A stretch of 64,000 bases of DNA from Gemmobacter lutimaris. Its GTDB lineage: Bacteria; Pseudomonadota; Alphaproteobacteria; Rhodobacterales; Rhodobacteraceae. Below the pieces are notes generated by a model. The model was not told the origin of the DNA. It did not search any database and worked only from the letters and a program-made list of their open reading frames with translations. A program made the position numbers and the translations under genes. The stretch lies in NCBI RefSeq assembly GCF_003570715.1, contig NZ_QXXQ01000013.1:52431-116430 (forward strand). The letters are read 5' to 3'. Of this stretch, positions 9,351-19,016 are shown piece after piece. Numbering within the stretch: the first letter of the stretch is position 1; each line of letters opens with the position of its first letter.

Positions 9351-10144
9351 GCCTGCTGCCCCCCGACCCGCCACATGGGCACCCGTTGGGCAGGATTGCG
9401 CTTGTCGGCGCCGGGCCCGGCGCGGCCGATCTGCTGACCACGCGGGCGCTGAACCGGCTGCGCGAGGCCGATGTCGTGTTCCATGACCGGCTGGTCAGCC
9501 CCGAGGTGCTGGCCCTGACCCCGGCGCGCAAGGTCGATGTCGGCAAGGCGGTAGGTGCGAACCTCTGGCCCCAGCCCCGCATCAATAGCGTTGTAATCGC
9601 GGCCGCCCTGGCGGGACTGCGGGTCGTGCGGCTGAAATCCGGCGATCCTTCGGTCTTCGGCCGCGCCTGCGAAGAGATCGAGGCCGCCCGACTTGCGGGT
9701 GTGCCGGTCGAGATCGTGCCCGGCATCACGGCGGCCAGCGCCGCCGCCGCCGCGCTGACCCGCCCGCTGACCGAGCGGGGCCAGACCGAGCGGCTGGTGC
9801 TCGCCACTGCCACCTGTCGTCCCGGCGAAACCGCCGATCTGGCAGGCAGCTTCCGGCCCGGCACCACGCTGGCGCTTTACATGGCGATGCACCGCCTGCC
9901 CGCCGTCGAGGCGGAACTGCTGGCCACCGGCGCCCCCGAAACCTGCACGGTCGAAATCGTCCAGCAGGCCGGAACTGCTGCAGAGCGCATCCTGACCACT
10001 GCGCTGCGCGGCATGGCCGCCGCAGCCGCCGACATGACCAACCCGGCCATCCTGCTGATCCGATGGCCTGTCCCGCAAGCCCGCACGGGCACCCGTCCGA
10101 CCGGCTGCCACGTTGCCGCCGCCTCGCCCCTCCCCCTCCTCTGA
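9347..10144 (+). CDS. cobA: Uroporphyrinogen-III C-methyltransferase (SUMT) for siroheme
   Basis: A 265-residue SAM-dependent tetrapyrrole methylase making precorrin-2, the precursor of siroheme for NasB nitrite reductase. Motifs: VGAGPGAADLLTTRAL (residues about 20-35), VVFHDRLVSPEVL, VRLKSGDPSVFGR and PGITAASAAAAAL. It is a paralogue of NirE at 47880 but sits in the nas operon. An in-frame ATG at 9287 lies inside the terminator hairpin, so the ATG at 9347 was chosen. The C-terminus carries a Pro/Ala-rich tail beyond the catalytic fold. Confidence 0.88.
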   Translation: MSLLPPDPPHGHPLGRIALVGAGPGAADLLTTRALNRLREADVVFHDRLVSPEVLALTPARKVDVGKAVGANLWPQPRINSVVIAAALAGLRVVRLKSGDPSVFGRACEEIEAARLAGVPVEIVPGITAASAAAAALTRPLTERGQTERLVLATATCRPGETADLAGSFRPGTTLALYMAMHRLPAVEAELLATGAPETCTVEIVQQAGTAAERILTTALRGMAAAAADMTNPAILLIRWPVPQARTGTRPTGCHVAAASPLPLL

Positions 10145-10164
10145 CGAAACCGGAGCCCGCACCC

Positions 10165-11352
10165 ATGGCCCAGATTTCTCTTTCCTCGCCGACCAGGGCG
10201 CTGACCCTGTCCACCTTCGCCTTCACCATTTGCTTTGCCGTCTGGACGATCTTTGCGATCATCGGCCTGCAAATCCGTGAATTGCTTCAACTCACCGACA
10301 CCCAGTTCGGCCTGCTGGTCGGCATGCCGGTGTTGACCGGATCGCTGGTGCGCGTCGTGCTTGGCATCTGGACAGACCGTATCGGCGGCAGATCGGTCTT
10401 TACCCTGACCATGCTGGCCGCCGCGCTGGCGACCCTGCTTCTCAGCTTTGCGACCACCTATGCACAATTCCTTGTCGCGGCGCTTGGCGTCGGTCTGGCA
10501 GGCGGCACCTTCGCGGTGGGCGTCGCCTATGTCTCGCGGTTCTATCCCGCCGGACGGCAGGGCACGGCGCTTGGCATTTTCGGCGTCGGGAATGTCGGCG
10601 CCGCGCTGACCAAGTTCGGCGCGCCCTTCCTGATGATCGCCTTGGGTTGGCAGGGCGCGGCGCAGGTCTATGCCGCCGTGCTGGCCGTGACCGCCATCCT
10701 GTTCTGGCTCATGTCCGAGGATGACCCGCAGCAGGCCACCGCCACTCCGCGCAGCCTGAAGGCAGAATTTGCCGTCATGGCCGACATCCGCGTGCTGCGC
10801 TTCTCGCTTTACTACTTCTTCGTCTTTGGTGGCTTCGTCGCGCTGGCACTGTGGCTGCCGCGCTACCTGATCGGAGTTTACCAGTTCGATGTGGCGACGG
10901 CAGGCATGATCGGCGCGGCCTATTCGCTGCCCGGTTCGGTGTTCCGGGCGTGGGGCGGCGCGCTGTCCGACAAATACGGTGCGCGGGCGATCCTTTACTG
11001 GACCTTTGGTGTCTCGGCGGTGGCGACCCTGCTGCTGGCGCTGCCGCTGGGCATCGGACCTGCGGGCTTCATCGCCATCACCTTCGTGCTGGGCCTGTTC
11101 ATGGCGCTTGGCAAGGCTGCGGTCTACAAACACATCCCCGTCTATTATCCGCAGAATGTGGGGGCCGTCGGCGGCATGGTCGGCATGATCGGCGGGCTTG
11201 GCGGCTTCGTCCTGCCGCTGCTGTTCGGCTGGCTGCGCGACGTGACCGGCGACTGGTCAAGCTGCTTTGCCGCCCTGTTCGTGATCGTGCTGGCCAGCCT
11301 CGTCTGGATGCAGTCCGCGATCCGCCGCCTTCCCGATGGTCAACCTGCCTGA
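10165..11352 (+). CDS. nasA: NasA, MFS nitrate/nitrite transporter
   Basis: A 395-residue major-facilitator protein of the nitrate/nitrite porter (NarK/NasA) family with about 12 membrane segments. Visible family motifs are GLLVGMPVLTGSLVRVVLGIWTDRIGGR (loop 2-3) and the glycine-rich nitrate signatures LGIFGVGNVGAALTKF and GGMVGMIGGLGGFVLPLLFG. It brings nitrate in for the assimilatory reductase. A longer in-frame opening overlaps cobA; the ATG at 10165 (MAQISLSSPTRALTLSTF) follows the usual NarK start and lies 20 bases after cobA. nasB follows 17 bases later. Confidence 0.93.
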   Translation: MAQISLSSPTRALTLSTFAFTICFAVWTIFAIIGLQIRELLQLTDTQFGLLVGMPVLTGSLVRVVLGIWTDRIGGRSVFTLTMLAAALATLLLSFATTYAQFLVAALGVGLAGGTFAVGVAYVSRFYPAGRQGTALGIFGVGNVGAALTKFGAPFLMIALGWQGAAQVYAAVLAVTAILFWLMSEDDPQQATATPRSLKAEFAVMADIRVLRFSLYYFFVFGGFVALALWLPRYLIGVYQFDVATAGMIGAAYSLPGSVFRAWGGALSDKYGARAILYWTFGVSAVATLLLALPLGIGPAGFIAITFVLGLFMALGKAAVYKHIPVYYPQNVGAVGGMVGMIGGLGGFVLPLLFGWLRDVTGDWSSCFAALFVIVLASLVWMQSAIRRLPDGQPA

Positions 11353-11369
11353 ACCCGCGAGGACACCCC

Positions 11370-13805
11370 ATGACCCAGCGACTTGTCATCATCGGTGCCG
11401 GAATGGCCTCCGGCCGGTTGATCGAGCATCTGCGCGACACCGCCCCGAACGCCTGGCACATCACCCTGTTCAACACCGAACCGCGCGGCAACTACAACCG
11501 CCTCATGCTGTCCCCGGTGCTGTCGGGCGAAAAGACTTACACCGAGATCGTCACCCATGACGACGCCTTCTATGCCACACATGGCATCGACTGCCGCTTC
11601 GGGGAAAGCGTGACCCGGATCGACCGCACGGCGAAGGTGGTTCACGGCGCAGGCGGCCCGGTGCCTTATGACCGGCTGGTCATCGCCACCGGCTCGGCGC
11701 CCTTCATCCTTCCGGTGCCGGGCAAGGATCTGCCGGGCGTCGTGACCTACCGCGATCTGGAGGATACCAACGCCATGATCGCGGCCAGCCGCCCCGGCGC
11801 GCGGGCCGTGGTGATCGGCGGCGGGCTTCTGGGGCTGGAAGCCGCGGCGGGCATGGCCGCGCGCGGTGCCGATGTGACAGTGGTTCACCTGATGGGCCAC
11901 CTGATGGAGCGTCAGCTTGACCCCGCCGCCAGTTACCTTTTGCAGAAGGATCTGGAACGGCGCGGCATCCGTGTCCATTGCCGGGGGGCGACCAAGGCGA
12001 TCCTCGGCACCGACCACGTTGAAGCCGTGCTGCTGGAGGATGGCACCGTCTACGGCGCCGATCTGGTGTGCATGGCCGTCGGCATCCGCCCCGAGGTGCG
12101 CCTCGCTAATGACGCGCAGCTTGAGGTCGGGCGCGGCATCGTGGTCGATGCACAACTGACCACATCGGACCCGGCGATCTTCGCGCTTGGCGAATGCGTC
12201 GAGTTCGACAGCCAGCTATTCGGCCTCGTCGCCCCGCTTTACGATCAGGCAAAGGTGCTGGCCGGGGTGCTGAACGGCCGTGTGGCAGCCTTCGCCCCGG
12301 TGCAGACCGCCACCAAGCTGAAGGTCACCGGCTGCGACCTGTTCAGCGCAGGTGATTTCGCCGAGGCGCCGGGGCGCGAGGAAATCGTGTTCCGCGACCC
12401 GGCGCGCGGCATCTACAAACGGCTGGTGATCGCGGATGACCGGCTGATCGGTGCGGTGATGTATGGCGACACGGCGGATGGCAACTGGTTCTTCCAGCAG
12501 ATCAAGGAGGGCGCCAACATTTCGGCCCGGCGCGAGACGCTGATCTTCGGCCCCGCGTTCGAGGGGGGTGCCCAGTCGGACCCTCTTGCAGCCGTTGCAG
12601 CCTTGCCGCCTGAGGCAGAGATCTGTGGCTGCAACGGCGTCTGCAAGGGACAGATCGTCCGGGCGATCGGCGAGGGGGCAACCGATCTGGGGCTGGTGCG
12701 CGCCCGCACCAAGGCCAGCGCCTCCTGCGGGACATGCACAGGGCTGGTGGAACAGGTTCTGGCCACGACACTGGGCGATGCCTTCGCCCGGCCCGCTGCG
12801 CAGCCGATGTGCAAATGCACCAGCCTCACACATGAGGAGGTGCGCCGCCTGATCAAGGCCAATGCGTTGAAATCCATGGCCGCGGTGATGCAGGAACTGG
12901 GCTGGAACAGCTCGTGCGGCTGCGCCACCTGCCGCCCGGCGCTGAACTTTTACCTTCTGGCCGACTGGCCGCTGGACTACTGCGACGACGGCCAGAGCCG
13001 TTTCGTCAACGAACGCCTGCATGCCAATATCCAGAAGGACGGCAGCTTCAGCGTCGTGCCGCGCATGTGGGGCGGCGTCACCAATGCCGCCGAGCTGCGC
13101 GCCATCGCCGATGCCGTCGACAAATATGACGTGCCCATGGTCAAGGTCACAGGCGGACAGCGGATCGACCTGCTGGGTGTGCGGAAAGAGGATCTGCCCG
13201 CGATCTGGGCCGATCTGAATGCCGCCGGTCTGGTTTCCGGTCATGCTTATTCCAAGGGCCTGCGCACGGTGAAAACCTGCGTGGGGTCCGAATTCTGCCG
13301 CTTCGGCACGCAGGATTCAACGGGGCTGGGCGTCAGGCTGGAACAACGGCTCTGGGGTTCATGGACGCCTCACAAGGTCAAGCTTGCGGTGTCGGGCTGC
13401 CCGCGCAACTGCGCCGAAGCGACCTGCAAGGATGTGGGGATCATCTGCGTTGACAGCGGCTATCAGATCGGTGTCGGCGGCGCGGCGGGCATGGATCTGA
13501 AAGAAACAGAGCGTCTTGCCGCCGTCGCCACCGAGGACGAGGCCATTGCCCTCACCGCCGCCTTCATCCAGCTTTACCGCGAGAATGCCCGCTATCTGGA
13601 CCGGCCCTACAAATGGCTGAAGAAGGTCGGTCTGGACTGGGTAAAGGATCGGGTGCTGGACCCGGAAATCCGCGCCGGGCTGATCGAACGCTTCGACCTG
13701 TCACAATCCGTCTACCAGAAAGACCCCTGGGCCGAACGCGCCACGCCCGAGGCGGCGCGGCGGTTCCACCCCCTTGCCACGCTGATGCAGGAGGCCGCAG
13801 AATGA
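11370..13805 (+). CDS. nasB: NasB, assimilatory NAD(P)H nitrite reductase large subunit
   Basis: An 811-residue cytoplasmic enzyme reducing nitrite to ammonium. In order: FAD/NAD(P)H domain (VIIGAGMASG at residue 5, second nucleotide site VVIGGGLLGLEAA near 150), a BFD-like [2Fe-2S] domain (ICGCNGVCKGQ...SCGTCTG near 420-455) and a second CKCTS...CGCATC cluster. The ferredoxin-like and siroheme/4Fe-4S half carries CVGSEFC (from residue 637) and GCPRNCAEATC. All four cysteines of the siroheme-bridged cluster are present. The long open frame extends upstream over nasA, but MTQRLVIIGAG at 11370 is the natural start. The stop overlaps nasG as ATGA. Confidence 0.95.
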   Translation: MTQRLVIIGAGMASGRLIEHLRDTAPNAWHITLFNTEPRGNYNRLMLSPVLSGEKTYTEIVTHDDAFYATHGIDCRFGESVTRIDRTAKVVHGAGGPVPYDRLVIATGSAPFILPVPGKDLPGVVTYRDLEDTNAMIAASRPGARAVVIGGGLLGLEAAAGMAARGADVTVVHLMGHLMERQLDPAASYLLQKDLERRGIRVHCRGATKAILGTDHVEAVLLEDGTVYGADLVCMAVGIRPEVRLANDAQLEVGRGIVVDAQLTTSDPAIFALGECVEFDSQLFGLVAPLYDQAKVLAGVLNGRVAAFAPVQTATKLKVTGCDLFSAGDFAEAPGREEIVFRDPARGIYKRLVIADDRLIGAVMYGDTADGNWFFQQIKEGANISARRETLIFGPAFEGGAQSDPLAAVAALPPEAEICGCNGVCKGQIVRAIGEGATDLGLVRARTKASASCGTCTGLVEQVLATTLGDAFARPAAQPMCKCTSLTHEEVRRLIKANALKSMAAVMQELGWNSSCGCATCRPALNFYLLADWPLDYCDDGQSRFVNERLHANIQKDGSFSVVPRMWGGVTNAAELRAIADAVDKYDVPMVKVTGGQRIDLLGVRKEDLPAIWADLNAAGLVSGHAYSKGLRTVKTCVGSEFCRFGTQDSTGLGVRLEQRLWGSWTPHKVKLAVSGCPRNCAEATCKDVGIICVDSGYQIGVGGAAGMDLKETERLAAVATEDEAIALTAAFIQLYRENARYLDRPYKWLKKVGLDWVKDRVLDPEIRAGLIERFDLSQSVYQKDPWAERATPEAARRFHPLATLMQEAAE

Positions 13806-14137
13806 CGCGCTGGATCGACATTGCCGCGCTGGAAGATATTCCGCTGCGGGGCGCCCGCACCCTGCGCACGCCCGAAGGCTGTGTCGCGGTGTTCCGCACA
13901 CATGACGACCGGGTCTTCGCGCTGGATGACCGCTGCCCGCACAAGGGCGGGCCGCTGTCCGATGGCATCGTGCACGGCCATGCCGTGACCTGCCCGCTGC
14001 ATGCCTGGGTCTTCGATCTGGAAACCGGCCGGGCACAGGGCGCGGATGAGGGCGCGGTGGCCACCTATCCCGCGCAGGTTATGGCGGGCCGCGTGCTGAT
14101 CGACGTGGATCGGCTGGCCGGAAAGCGCGTCGCATGA
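13802..14137 (+). CDS. nasG: NasG/NirD, Rieske-type small subunit of assimilatory nitrite/nitrate reductase
   Basis: A 111-residue Rieske ferredoxin of the NirD family. The [2Fe-2S] ligands are visible as CPHKGG (residues about 45-50) and CPLHAW (about 64-69). It is encoded between nasB and nasC, overlapping both by 4 bases. This matches the Paracoccus arrangement, in which NasG passes electrons from NasB to NasC. The length is usual for the family. Confidence 0.9.
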   Translation: MTRWIDIAALEDIPLRGARTLRTPEGCVAVFRTHDDRVFALDDRCPHKGGPLSDGIVHGHAVTCPLHAWVFDLETGRAQGADEGAVATYPAQVMAGRVLIDVDRLAGKRVA

Positions 14138-16728
14138 TCCGCTCGACCTGTCCCTATTGCGGTGTCGGTTGTGGTGTCCTGCTGGCCCCTGCGGGTGAAA
14201 GCGGGCTGATCGTGCGGGGCGACCCGGATCATCCGGCCAATCGCGGGCGGCTGTGTTCCAAGGGCACCGCACTTGGCGAGACGGTCGGGCGCTCCGGCCG
14301 CCTGACCACGCCCGAGATCCACGGCAGACCCGCAGACTGGGATCAGGCGCTGAGCCTGATCGCGACCCGCTTTCGCCAGACCATTGCCGCATACGGGCCG
14401 GAGTCGGTGGCGCTTTATCTTTCCGGGCAGATGCTGACCGAGGATTACTATGTCGCCAACAAGTTGATGAAAGGGTTCATCGGCAGCGCCAATGTCGATA
14501 CAAACTCACGGCTCTGCATGGCCTCGACCGTGGCGGGGCATGTGCGGGCCTTCGGTGCCGATACCGTGCCCGGCATCTACGACGATCTGGAGGAGGCGGA
14601 TCTGGTCGTCCTTGTCGGGTCGAACCTCGCCTGGTGCCATCCGGTCCTGTGGCAGCGGATCGAGGCGGCACGGGCCACGCGGGGCACGAAGATCGTGGTC
14701 ATCGACCCCCGGCGCAGCGTCACCGCAGGGGCGGCCGACCTGCATCTGCCCATCGCCCCCGGCGCGGATGTGGCACTGTTCAACCGGCTGCTGGCGGCGC
14801 TGGCGGACCGGGGGTTTCTGACTGGCGGTGTAACCGGGCTGGAAGCGGCGGTGCAATCCGCCCGCGCCGACAGCGGCGAAACCGGCCTCGCCCCTGCGGA
14901 TCTGGCACGGTTCCTTGATCTGTGGTGCCGCACCGAAAAGGTGGTGACGGTGTTTTCGCAGGGTGTGAACCAGTCCAGTTCGGGCACCGACAAGGTGAAT
15001 GCGATCCTGAACTGCCATCTGGCAACGGGCCGCATCGGCCACCCCGGCATGGGGCCCTTCAGCGTGACCGGCCAGCCCAATGCCATGGGCGGGCGCGAGG
15101 TGGGCGGGCTGGCCAATCAGCTGGCCTGTCACCTGTCGCTGGAAAACCCGGCCCATCGCGCGGCGGTCGCGCAGTTCTGGCAAGCCCCGCGCATGGCCGA
15201 ACGACCGGGGCTGAAGGCGGTGGACCTGTTCCGCGCCGTGGGCGACGGGCGGGTAAAGGCGCTGTGGGTCATCCATACCAACCCCGCCGTCACCCTGCCC
15301 GAGGCCGATGCAGTACGCGCCGCCATCGCAGCCTGCGAATTCGTTGCTGTCAGCGACGTGACCGGCGCCACAGATACCGCACGGCTGGCCCATGTTCTGC
15401 TGCCTGCCGCCGCATGGGCCGAAAAATCGGGCACCGTCACCAATTCCGACCGCACGATCAGCCGCCAGCGTGCGGTGCTTGCGCCACCCGGCGCCGCCCG
15501 CCCCGACTGGTGGATGCTGGCCGGGGTGGCGCAGCGCATGGGCTTTGACGGGTTCGACTGGTCCGGCCCGGCCGCGATTTTCCGCGAACATGCCGCTTTG
15601 TCTGGAATTGCGGGGGCGCTGGGGCGCGATTTCGATATTTCGGGCAAGGCCGCGATCAGCGATGCCGACTATGACAGAATGGAGCCCTTCCGCTGGCCCA
15701 GCACTGCGGTGCGACAAGGGGGCCGGTTCTTTGGCGATGGTCAATATTACACCCCCGACGGCAGGCCCCGCATGATAGCGGTGACCAGCACCCCCCCGCA
15801 GGCAGCACTGACCCCGGAGCATCCGTTCCGGCTGAACACCGGGCGCATCCGCGACCAGTGGCATACCATGACGCGCACCGGACAGGCGCCCCGGCTCAAC
15901 CAGCATCTTGGCGAACCCTTTGTCGAGGTTCATCCCTCTGACGCGCTGCGTTCGGGCCTGTCGCCCTGGTCACTGGCCGAGGTCCGCTCTACCTCCGGAA
16001 ATGCGGTGCTGCGCGTGGTGGTCACCGATCGCGTGCGCCCCCGGCAGATCTTCGCCCCGCTGCACTGGACCGGGGAAACGGCCCCCACTGGCCGGATAGA
16101 CGCCGTGGTCAGCGCCGTGACGGACCCGCTGTCAGGTCAGCCCGAATCCAAAGCCGCCGCAGTATCGCTGCGGCCCTGGCCCGCACGCTGGTTTGCCTTT
16201 GCCTGCGCCGCCGGAAGCATCGTGCCGGGCGGGGGCTACTGGGCGCGGCGGGTCACCGAAACCGGCCTTGCCGCCGAGATCGCCGCACTGGAAGCCCCGG
16301 ATGATCCCGTAGCCTTTGCCCGGACCCTGTTTGACCTGCCGGATGCAGAAGTCATGCAAACGGAAGATGCGGCGCGCGGACAGGTTTCCATCGCGCTGAT
16401 CCGGGCCGGACGGGTGGCGGCGTTATTGTTCGCGGCCCCCTCCCCCGTGGTGGTTGCGCGGGACACGGCCATCGCGCGGATCGGCACGCCGGGTAACGCC
16501 GCGACACTCGCCCCCTGTGCCGGCACCACCGACCGGGCCGACAACGGGCCGCTGGTTTGCGCCTGCACAGGTGTCGGCCGGAACAGGCTGCAATCTGCCA
16601 TCCGCGCCGGCGCCAGCGATCTGGCTGCAATCGGGCAGGCAACGGGGGCAGGCACCAATTGCGGGGCCTGCCGACCCGAGATTGCCGCACTTCTGTCGCA
16701 ACTGGCCCGACCCCAGGCTGCGGAATAG
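14134..16728 (+). CDS. nasC: NasC, assimilatory nitrate reductase catalytic subunit
   Basis: An 864-residue cytoplasmic Mo-bisMGD enzyme reducing nitrate to nitrite. The N-terminal 4Fe-4S motif CPYCGVGCGVLL...GRLCSKG spans residues 5-48. Molybdopterin-binding segments include VDTNSRLCMAS and SGTDKVNAILNCHLATGRIGHPGMGPFSVTGQPNAMGGREVGG. A C-terminal BFD-like [2Fe-2S] domain (LVCACTGVGRNRLQ...TNCGACRPEI, about 805-850) is typical of NasC proteins that take electrons from NasB/NasG. It is the last gene of the nas operon. No respiratory narG is present in the window. Confidence 0.95.
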   Translation: MIRSTCPYCGVGCGVLLAPAGESGLIVRGDPDHPANRGRLCSKGTALGETVGRSGRLTTPEIHGRPADWDQALSLIATRFRQTIAAYGPESVALYLSGQMLTEDYYVANKLMKGFIGSANVDTNSRLCMASTVAGHVRAFGADTVPGIYDDLEEADLVVLVGSNLAWCHPVLWQRIEAARATRGTKIVVIDPRRSVTAGAADLHLPIAPGADVALFNRLLAALADRGFLTGGVTGLEAAVQSARADSGETGLAPADLARFLDLWCRTEKVVTVFSQGVNQSSSGTDKVNAILNCHLATGRIGHPGMGPFSVTGQPNAMGGREVGGLANQLACHLSLENPAHRAAVAQFWQAPRMAERPGLKAVDLFRAVGDGRVKALWVIHTNPAVTLPEADAVRAAIAACEFVAVSDVTGATDTARLAHVLLPAAAWAEKSGTVTNSDRTISRQRAVLAPPGAARPDWWMLAGVAQRMGFDGFDWSGPAAIFREHAALSGIAGALGRDFDISGKAAISDADYDRMEPFRWPSTAVRQGGRFFGDGQYYTPDGRPRMIAVTSTPPQAALTPEHPFRLNTGRIRDQWHTMTRTGQAPRLNQHLGEPFVEVHPSDALRSGLSPWSLAEVRSTSGNAVLRVVVTDRVRPRQIFAPLHWTGETAPTGRIDAVVSAVTDPLSGQPESKAAAVSLRPWPARWFAFACAAGSIVPGGGYWARRVTETGLAAEIAALEAPDDPVAFARTLFDLPDAEVMQTEDAARGQVSIALIRAGRVAALLFAAPSPVVVARDTAIARIGTPGNAATLAPCAGTTDRADNGPLVCACTGVGRNRLQSAIRAGASDLAAIGQATGAGTNCGACRPEIAALLSQLARPQAAE

Positions 16729-16756
16729 ACTGCTGCGACAGACCTTCCGCGCGGCA

Positions 16757-17079
16757 GGTGCCCCAGATCGTGCAGGAAGGTCCGGTCGGTGGTCAGCCCG
16801 TCTGACACCAGCAGGGCCGCCTGCGCCGGATCATGCATGCGCTTGCCGGTTCCGTTCGGCCCCCGCATCAGCAGATTATCGGCTGCGACTTCAGCGCATA
16901 CCCCGAGACTGATACCTGGCCCTTGCCATGAAAACCTGCATTGGCTGATCTGGCGCCGTGACGTTCCGGACTGCCACATCGCGCATTTCGCGCACCGAAG
17001 CCGTGAAGGCACCAGCGACCACCAGCAGGACCGCCGCAACCAGAACGGCCAGTATCCGGGCACGGACAGAGCCGGGCAT
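16757..17079 (-). pseudogene. Possible frameshifted remnant of a membrane-anchored protein
   Basis: Between nasC and the acoR-like gene, the minus strand shows a plausible start (MPGSVRARILAVLVAAVLLVV from 17079) with one hydrophobic anchor and then ASVREMRDVAVRNVTAPDQP. This frame stops at 16891. Protein-like sequence continues in another frame (EVAADNLLMRGPNGTGKRMHDP...LTTDRTFLHDLGHLPRG), ending near 16757. The pattern suggests a short sensor-like or periplasmic domain broken by a frameshift and truncation. I cannot name a family. The rest of 16729-17235 shows no gene. Confidence 0.3.
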
Positions 17080-17235
17080 ATCGCCCGGTTCGGACAGGCT
17101 ATTGGCTATGCGCCTGCCACGCCGTTTGCCCCGCAAGCATCACAAGGCCGCCGGCGGATGCCCGCTGTCTTCGACCAATGTTCCATCTCCGATGGCTGTG
17201 TCCTGTGCTACAGTCCCTGCGGGAGGCGATGCGCC

Positions 17236-18987
17236 ATGAAAGACCTGCGGCATGTCGAGGAGATCGGGCGGGTGCTGGACGGCAGCCAGACCGGGCGGGA
17301 CAGCTTTGTCTCTGCCTCCTGGCGGCGCTGTGTCGAGCTTTATGGCATGGACCCGACCCGCGCTGACCCGGCCCATATCGTGACCGAGGCGGAACTGCGT
17401 GATCATCGCAAGCAGGCCGAATGGCTGATTGCCACCGCACGATCAGGGTTGCAGTCGTTGTTCCGGCAGGTCGCGGGTCAGAACTATGTGCTGCTGCTGA
17501 CCGATGCCAAAGGGGTCTGCGTGGATTTCTTCGGTGACGACCTTTTCACCGAGGATCTGCGCCGTTCTGGGCTATATCTTGGATCGAACTGGTCGGAAAA
17601 CCTGGCCGGAACCTGCGGCGTGGGCGCCTGCATCGTCTTGCAGGAGCCGGTGACGGTGCATCAGGATGATCATTTCGGCAATGCGCATACCGCCCTGTCC
17701 TGCACGGCGGCGCCGATCTTCGACAGCCTCGGGCAGCTTGCCGCGGTGCTGGATATCTCGCTGCTGCGCTCTCCTGCGCCCAAGACCAGCCAGAACCTTG
17801 CAATGAGCCTCGTGACCACGGCGGCGCGACGGGTCGAAATGGCGAACCTGATGGCCGAAAGCCCGCGCGACTGGGTGCTGCGGCTTTCATCCAGCCCGGA
17901 ATTTCTGGACGTCGATCCCGAGGCGGCGGTGCGGCTGGATGGCGCCGGGCGCGTGCTGGGCTATACCCGTGCCGCACGCCGGCTGTTCCCTGAGGGCGCA
18001 ACGATCCTCGGACAGCGGATCGACGAGGTCCTGAACATGAGCGTTGACGACCTCCCCGATCTGATGCGCGACCGTCCGACCGAAGAACGTGTGATTGAAA
18101 CGCGGGACGGCGGGGCGTTGTTCGGGCATGCCATCGCCCCCAAGGCACCACGCCAGCCACATCAGCGTATGCGCACCGGCGGGGCGCTGGCAGGGCTGAC
18201 CGGCGGCGACGCAGGAATGTTGCGCCTGCTGGATCAGGCCGAGCGGCTGGCCCCCGGCACCGTGCCGCTGCTGATCACGGGTGAAACCGGCACCGGCAAG
18301 ACCAAGCTTGCACGGGCGATCCACATGACGGGAAAGGCGCAGGGGTTCATCAGCCTCGAATGTGCGGGGCTGACGCCCGAGGCCCTGACCGATGCCTGTC
18401 TGGAGGCTATTGGCCTGACGACGCTCGTCCTGCGCCGGATCGAGGATCTGGCACCCGACACCGCCATCGCGCTGAGCGGGCTGCTGGATCGCAGGCCCAG
18501 CCTGCGCCCGCTGTCCACGACCTGTCTCGACCCGGCCCGGATCGGCGTGCCGCGCCCGCTGTTTCACCGGCTGGCGGGCTGTGTGCTGGAGATGCCGCCG
18601 TTGCGGATGCGGCGGGATATCGACTGGCTGATGACACGCCATCTGCGTCGCCACGCGGCCGACACGATCCGCCTGTCGCCCTCTGCCCGCGCCGATCTGA
18701 TGGGACGGCGCTGGCCCGGCAATATCCGTGAACTCGAACAGGTGCTGGACGTTGCGGCGGCGCTTTGCATCGGGCCGGTCATCGACCTGCCCGACCTGCC
18801 CGGCCCGGTCTATTCTGCGCCTTCGTCCGACGCGCCAACCACGGGGTCTGCCGATCCGTGGGCAGCGCTGGAGCAGGTTCTGGTCGCCTGCGACTGGAAC
18901 ATGGCCCGTGCCGCCCGGCGGTTCGGGGTCAACCGTTCGACCATCCTGCGCCGGATACGCGCCGCCGGGTTGCAGCCGCCCGCGTGA
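17236..18987 (+). CDS. AcoR-like Fis-family activator with degraded AAA+ domain
   Basis: A 583-residue regulator. Residues about 1-210 are a GAF-type sensor like that of AcoR (SWRRCVELYGMDPTRADPAHIVTEAEL, LGSNWSENLAGTCGVGACIV, FGNAHTALSCTAAPIFD). A central AAA+ remnant keeps Walker A (GETGTGKT, about 350) and a downstream RRWPGNIRELEQVL segment, but the GAFTGA loop that contacts sigma-54 is absent and Walker B is degraded (LVLRRIEDL). A C-terminal Fis-type helix-turn-helix (NMARAARRFGVNRSTILRRIRAAGL) ends the protein. It likely controls the adjacent monooxygenase and dehydrogenase genes through sigma-70 rather than sigma-54. The start at 17236 follows GGGAGGCG. Confidence 0.85.
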   Translation: MKDLRHVEEIGRVLDGSQTGRDSFVSASWRRCVELYGMDPTRADPAHIVTEAELRDHRKQAEWLIATARSGLQSLFRQVAGQNYVLLLTDAKGVCVDFFGDDLFTEDLRRSGLYLGSNWSENLAGTCGVGACIVLQEPVTVHQDDHFGNAHTALSCTAAPIFDSLGQLAAVLDISLLRSPAPKTSQNLAMSLVTTAARRVEMANLMAESPRDWVLRLSSSPEFLDVDPEAAVRLDGAGRVLGYTRAARRLFPEGATILGQRIDEVLNMSVDDLPDLMRDRPTEERVIETRDGGALFGHAIAPKAPRQPHQRMRTGGALAGLTGGDAGMLRLLDQAERLAPGTVPLLITGETGTGKTKLARAIHMTGKAQGFISLECAGLTPEALTDACLEAIGLTTLVLRRIEDLAPDTAIALSGLLDRRPSLRPLSTTCLDPARIGVPRPLFHRLAGCVLEMPPLRMRRDIDWLMTRHLRRHAADTIRLSPSARADLMGRRWPGNIRELEQVLDVAAALCIGPVIDLPDLPGPVYSAPSSDAPTTGSADPWAALEQVLVACDWNMARAARRFGVNRSTILRRIRAAGLQPPA

Positions 18988-18989
18988 TC

Positions 18990-19016
18990 TGTTGCGCAGG
19001 CGTTGCATGCGCAACA
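18990..19016 (+). promoter_or_regulatory. Inverted repeat, candidate operator of the AcoR-like regulator
   Basis: Perfect 8-base arms TGTTGCGC (18990-18997) and GCGCAACA (19009-19016) with an 11-base spacer that contains another GTTGC. It starts 2 bases after the regulator stop codon and lies 112 bases upstream of the monooxygenase start, a position typical of enhancer-like sites for Fis-family regulators. No -24/-12 sigma-54 promoter was found between it and the gene. Confidence 0.5.
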
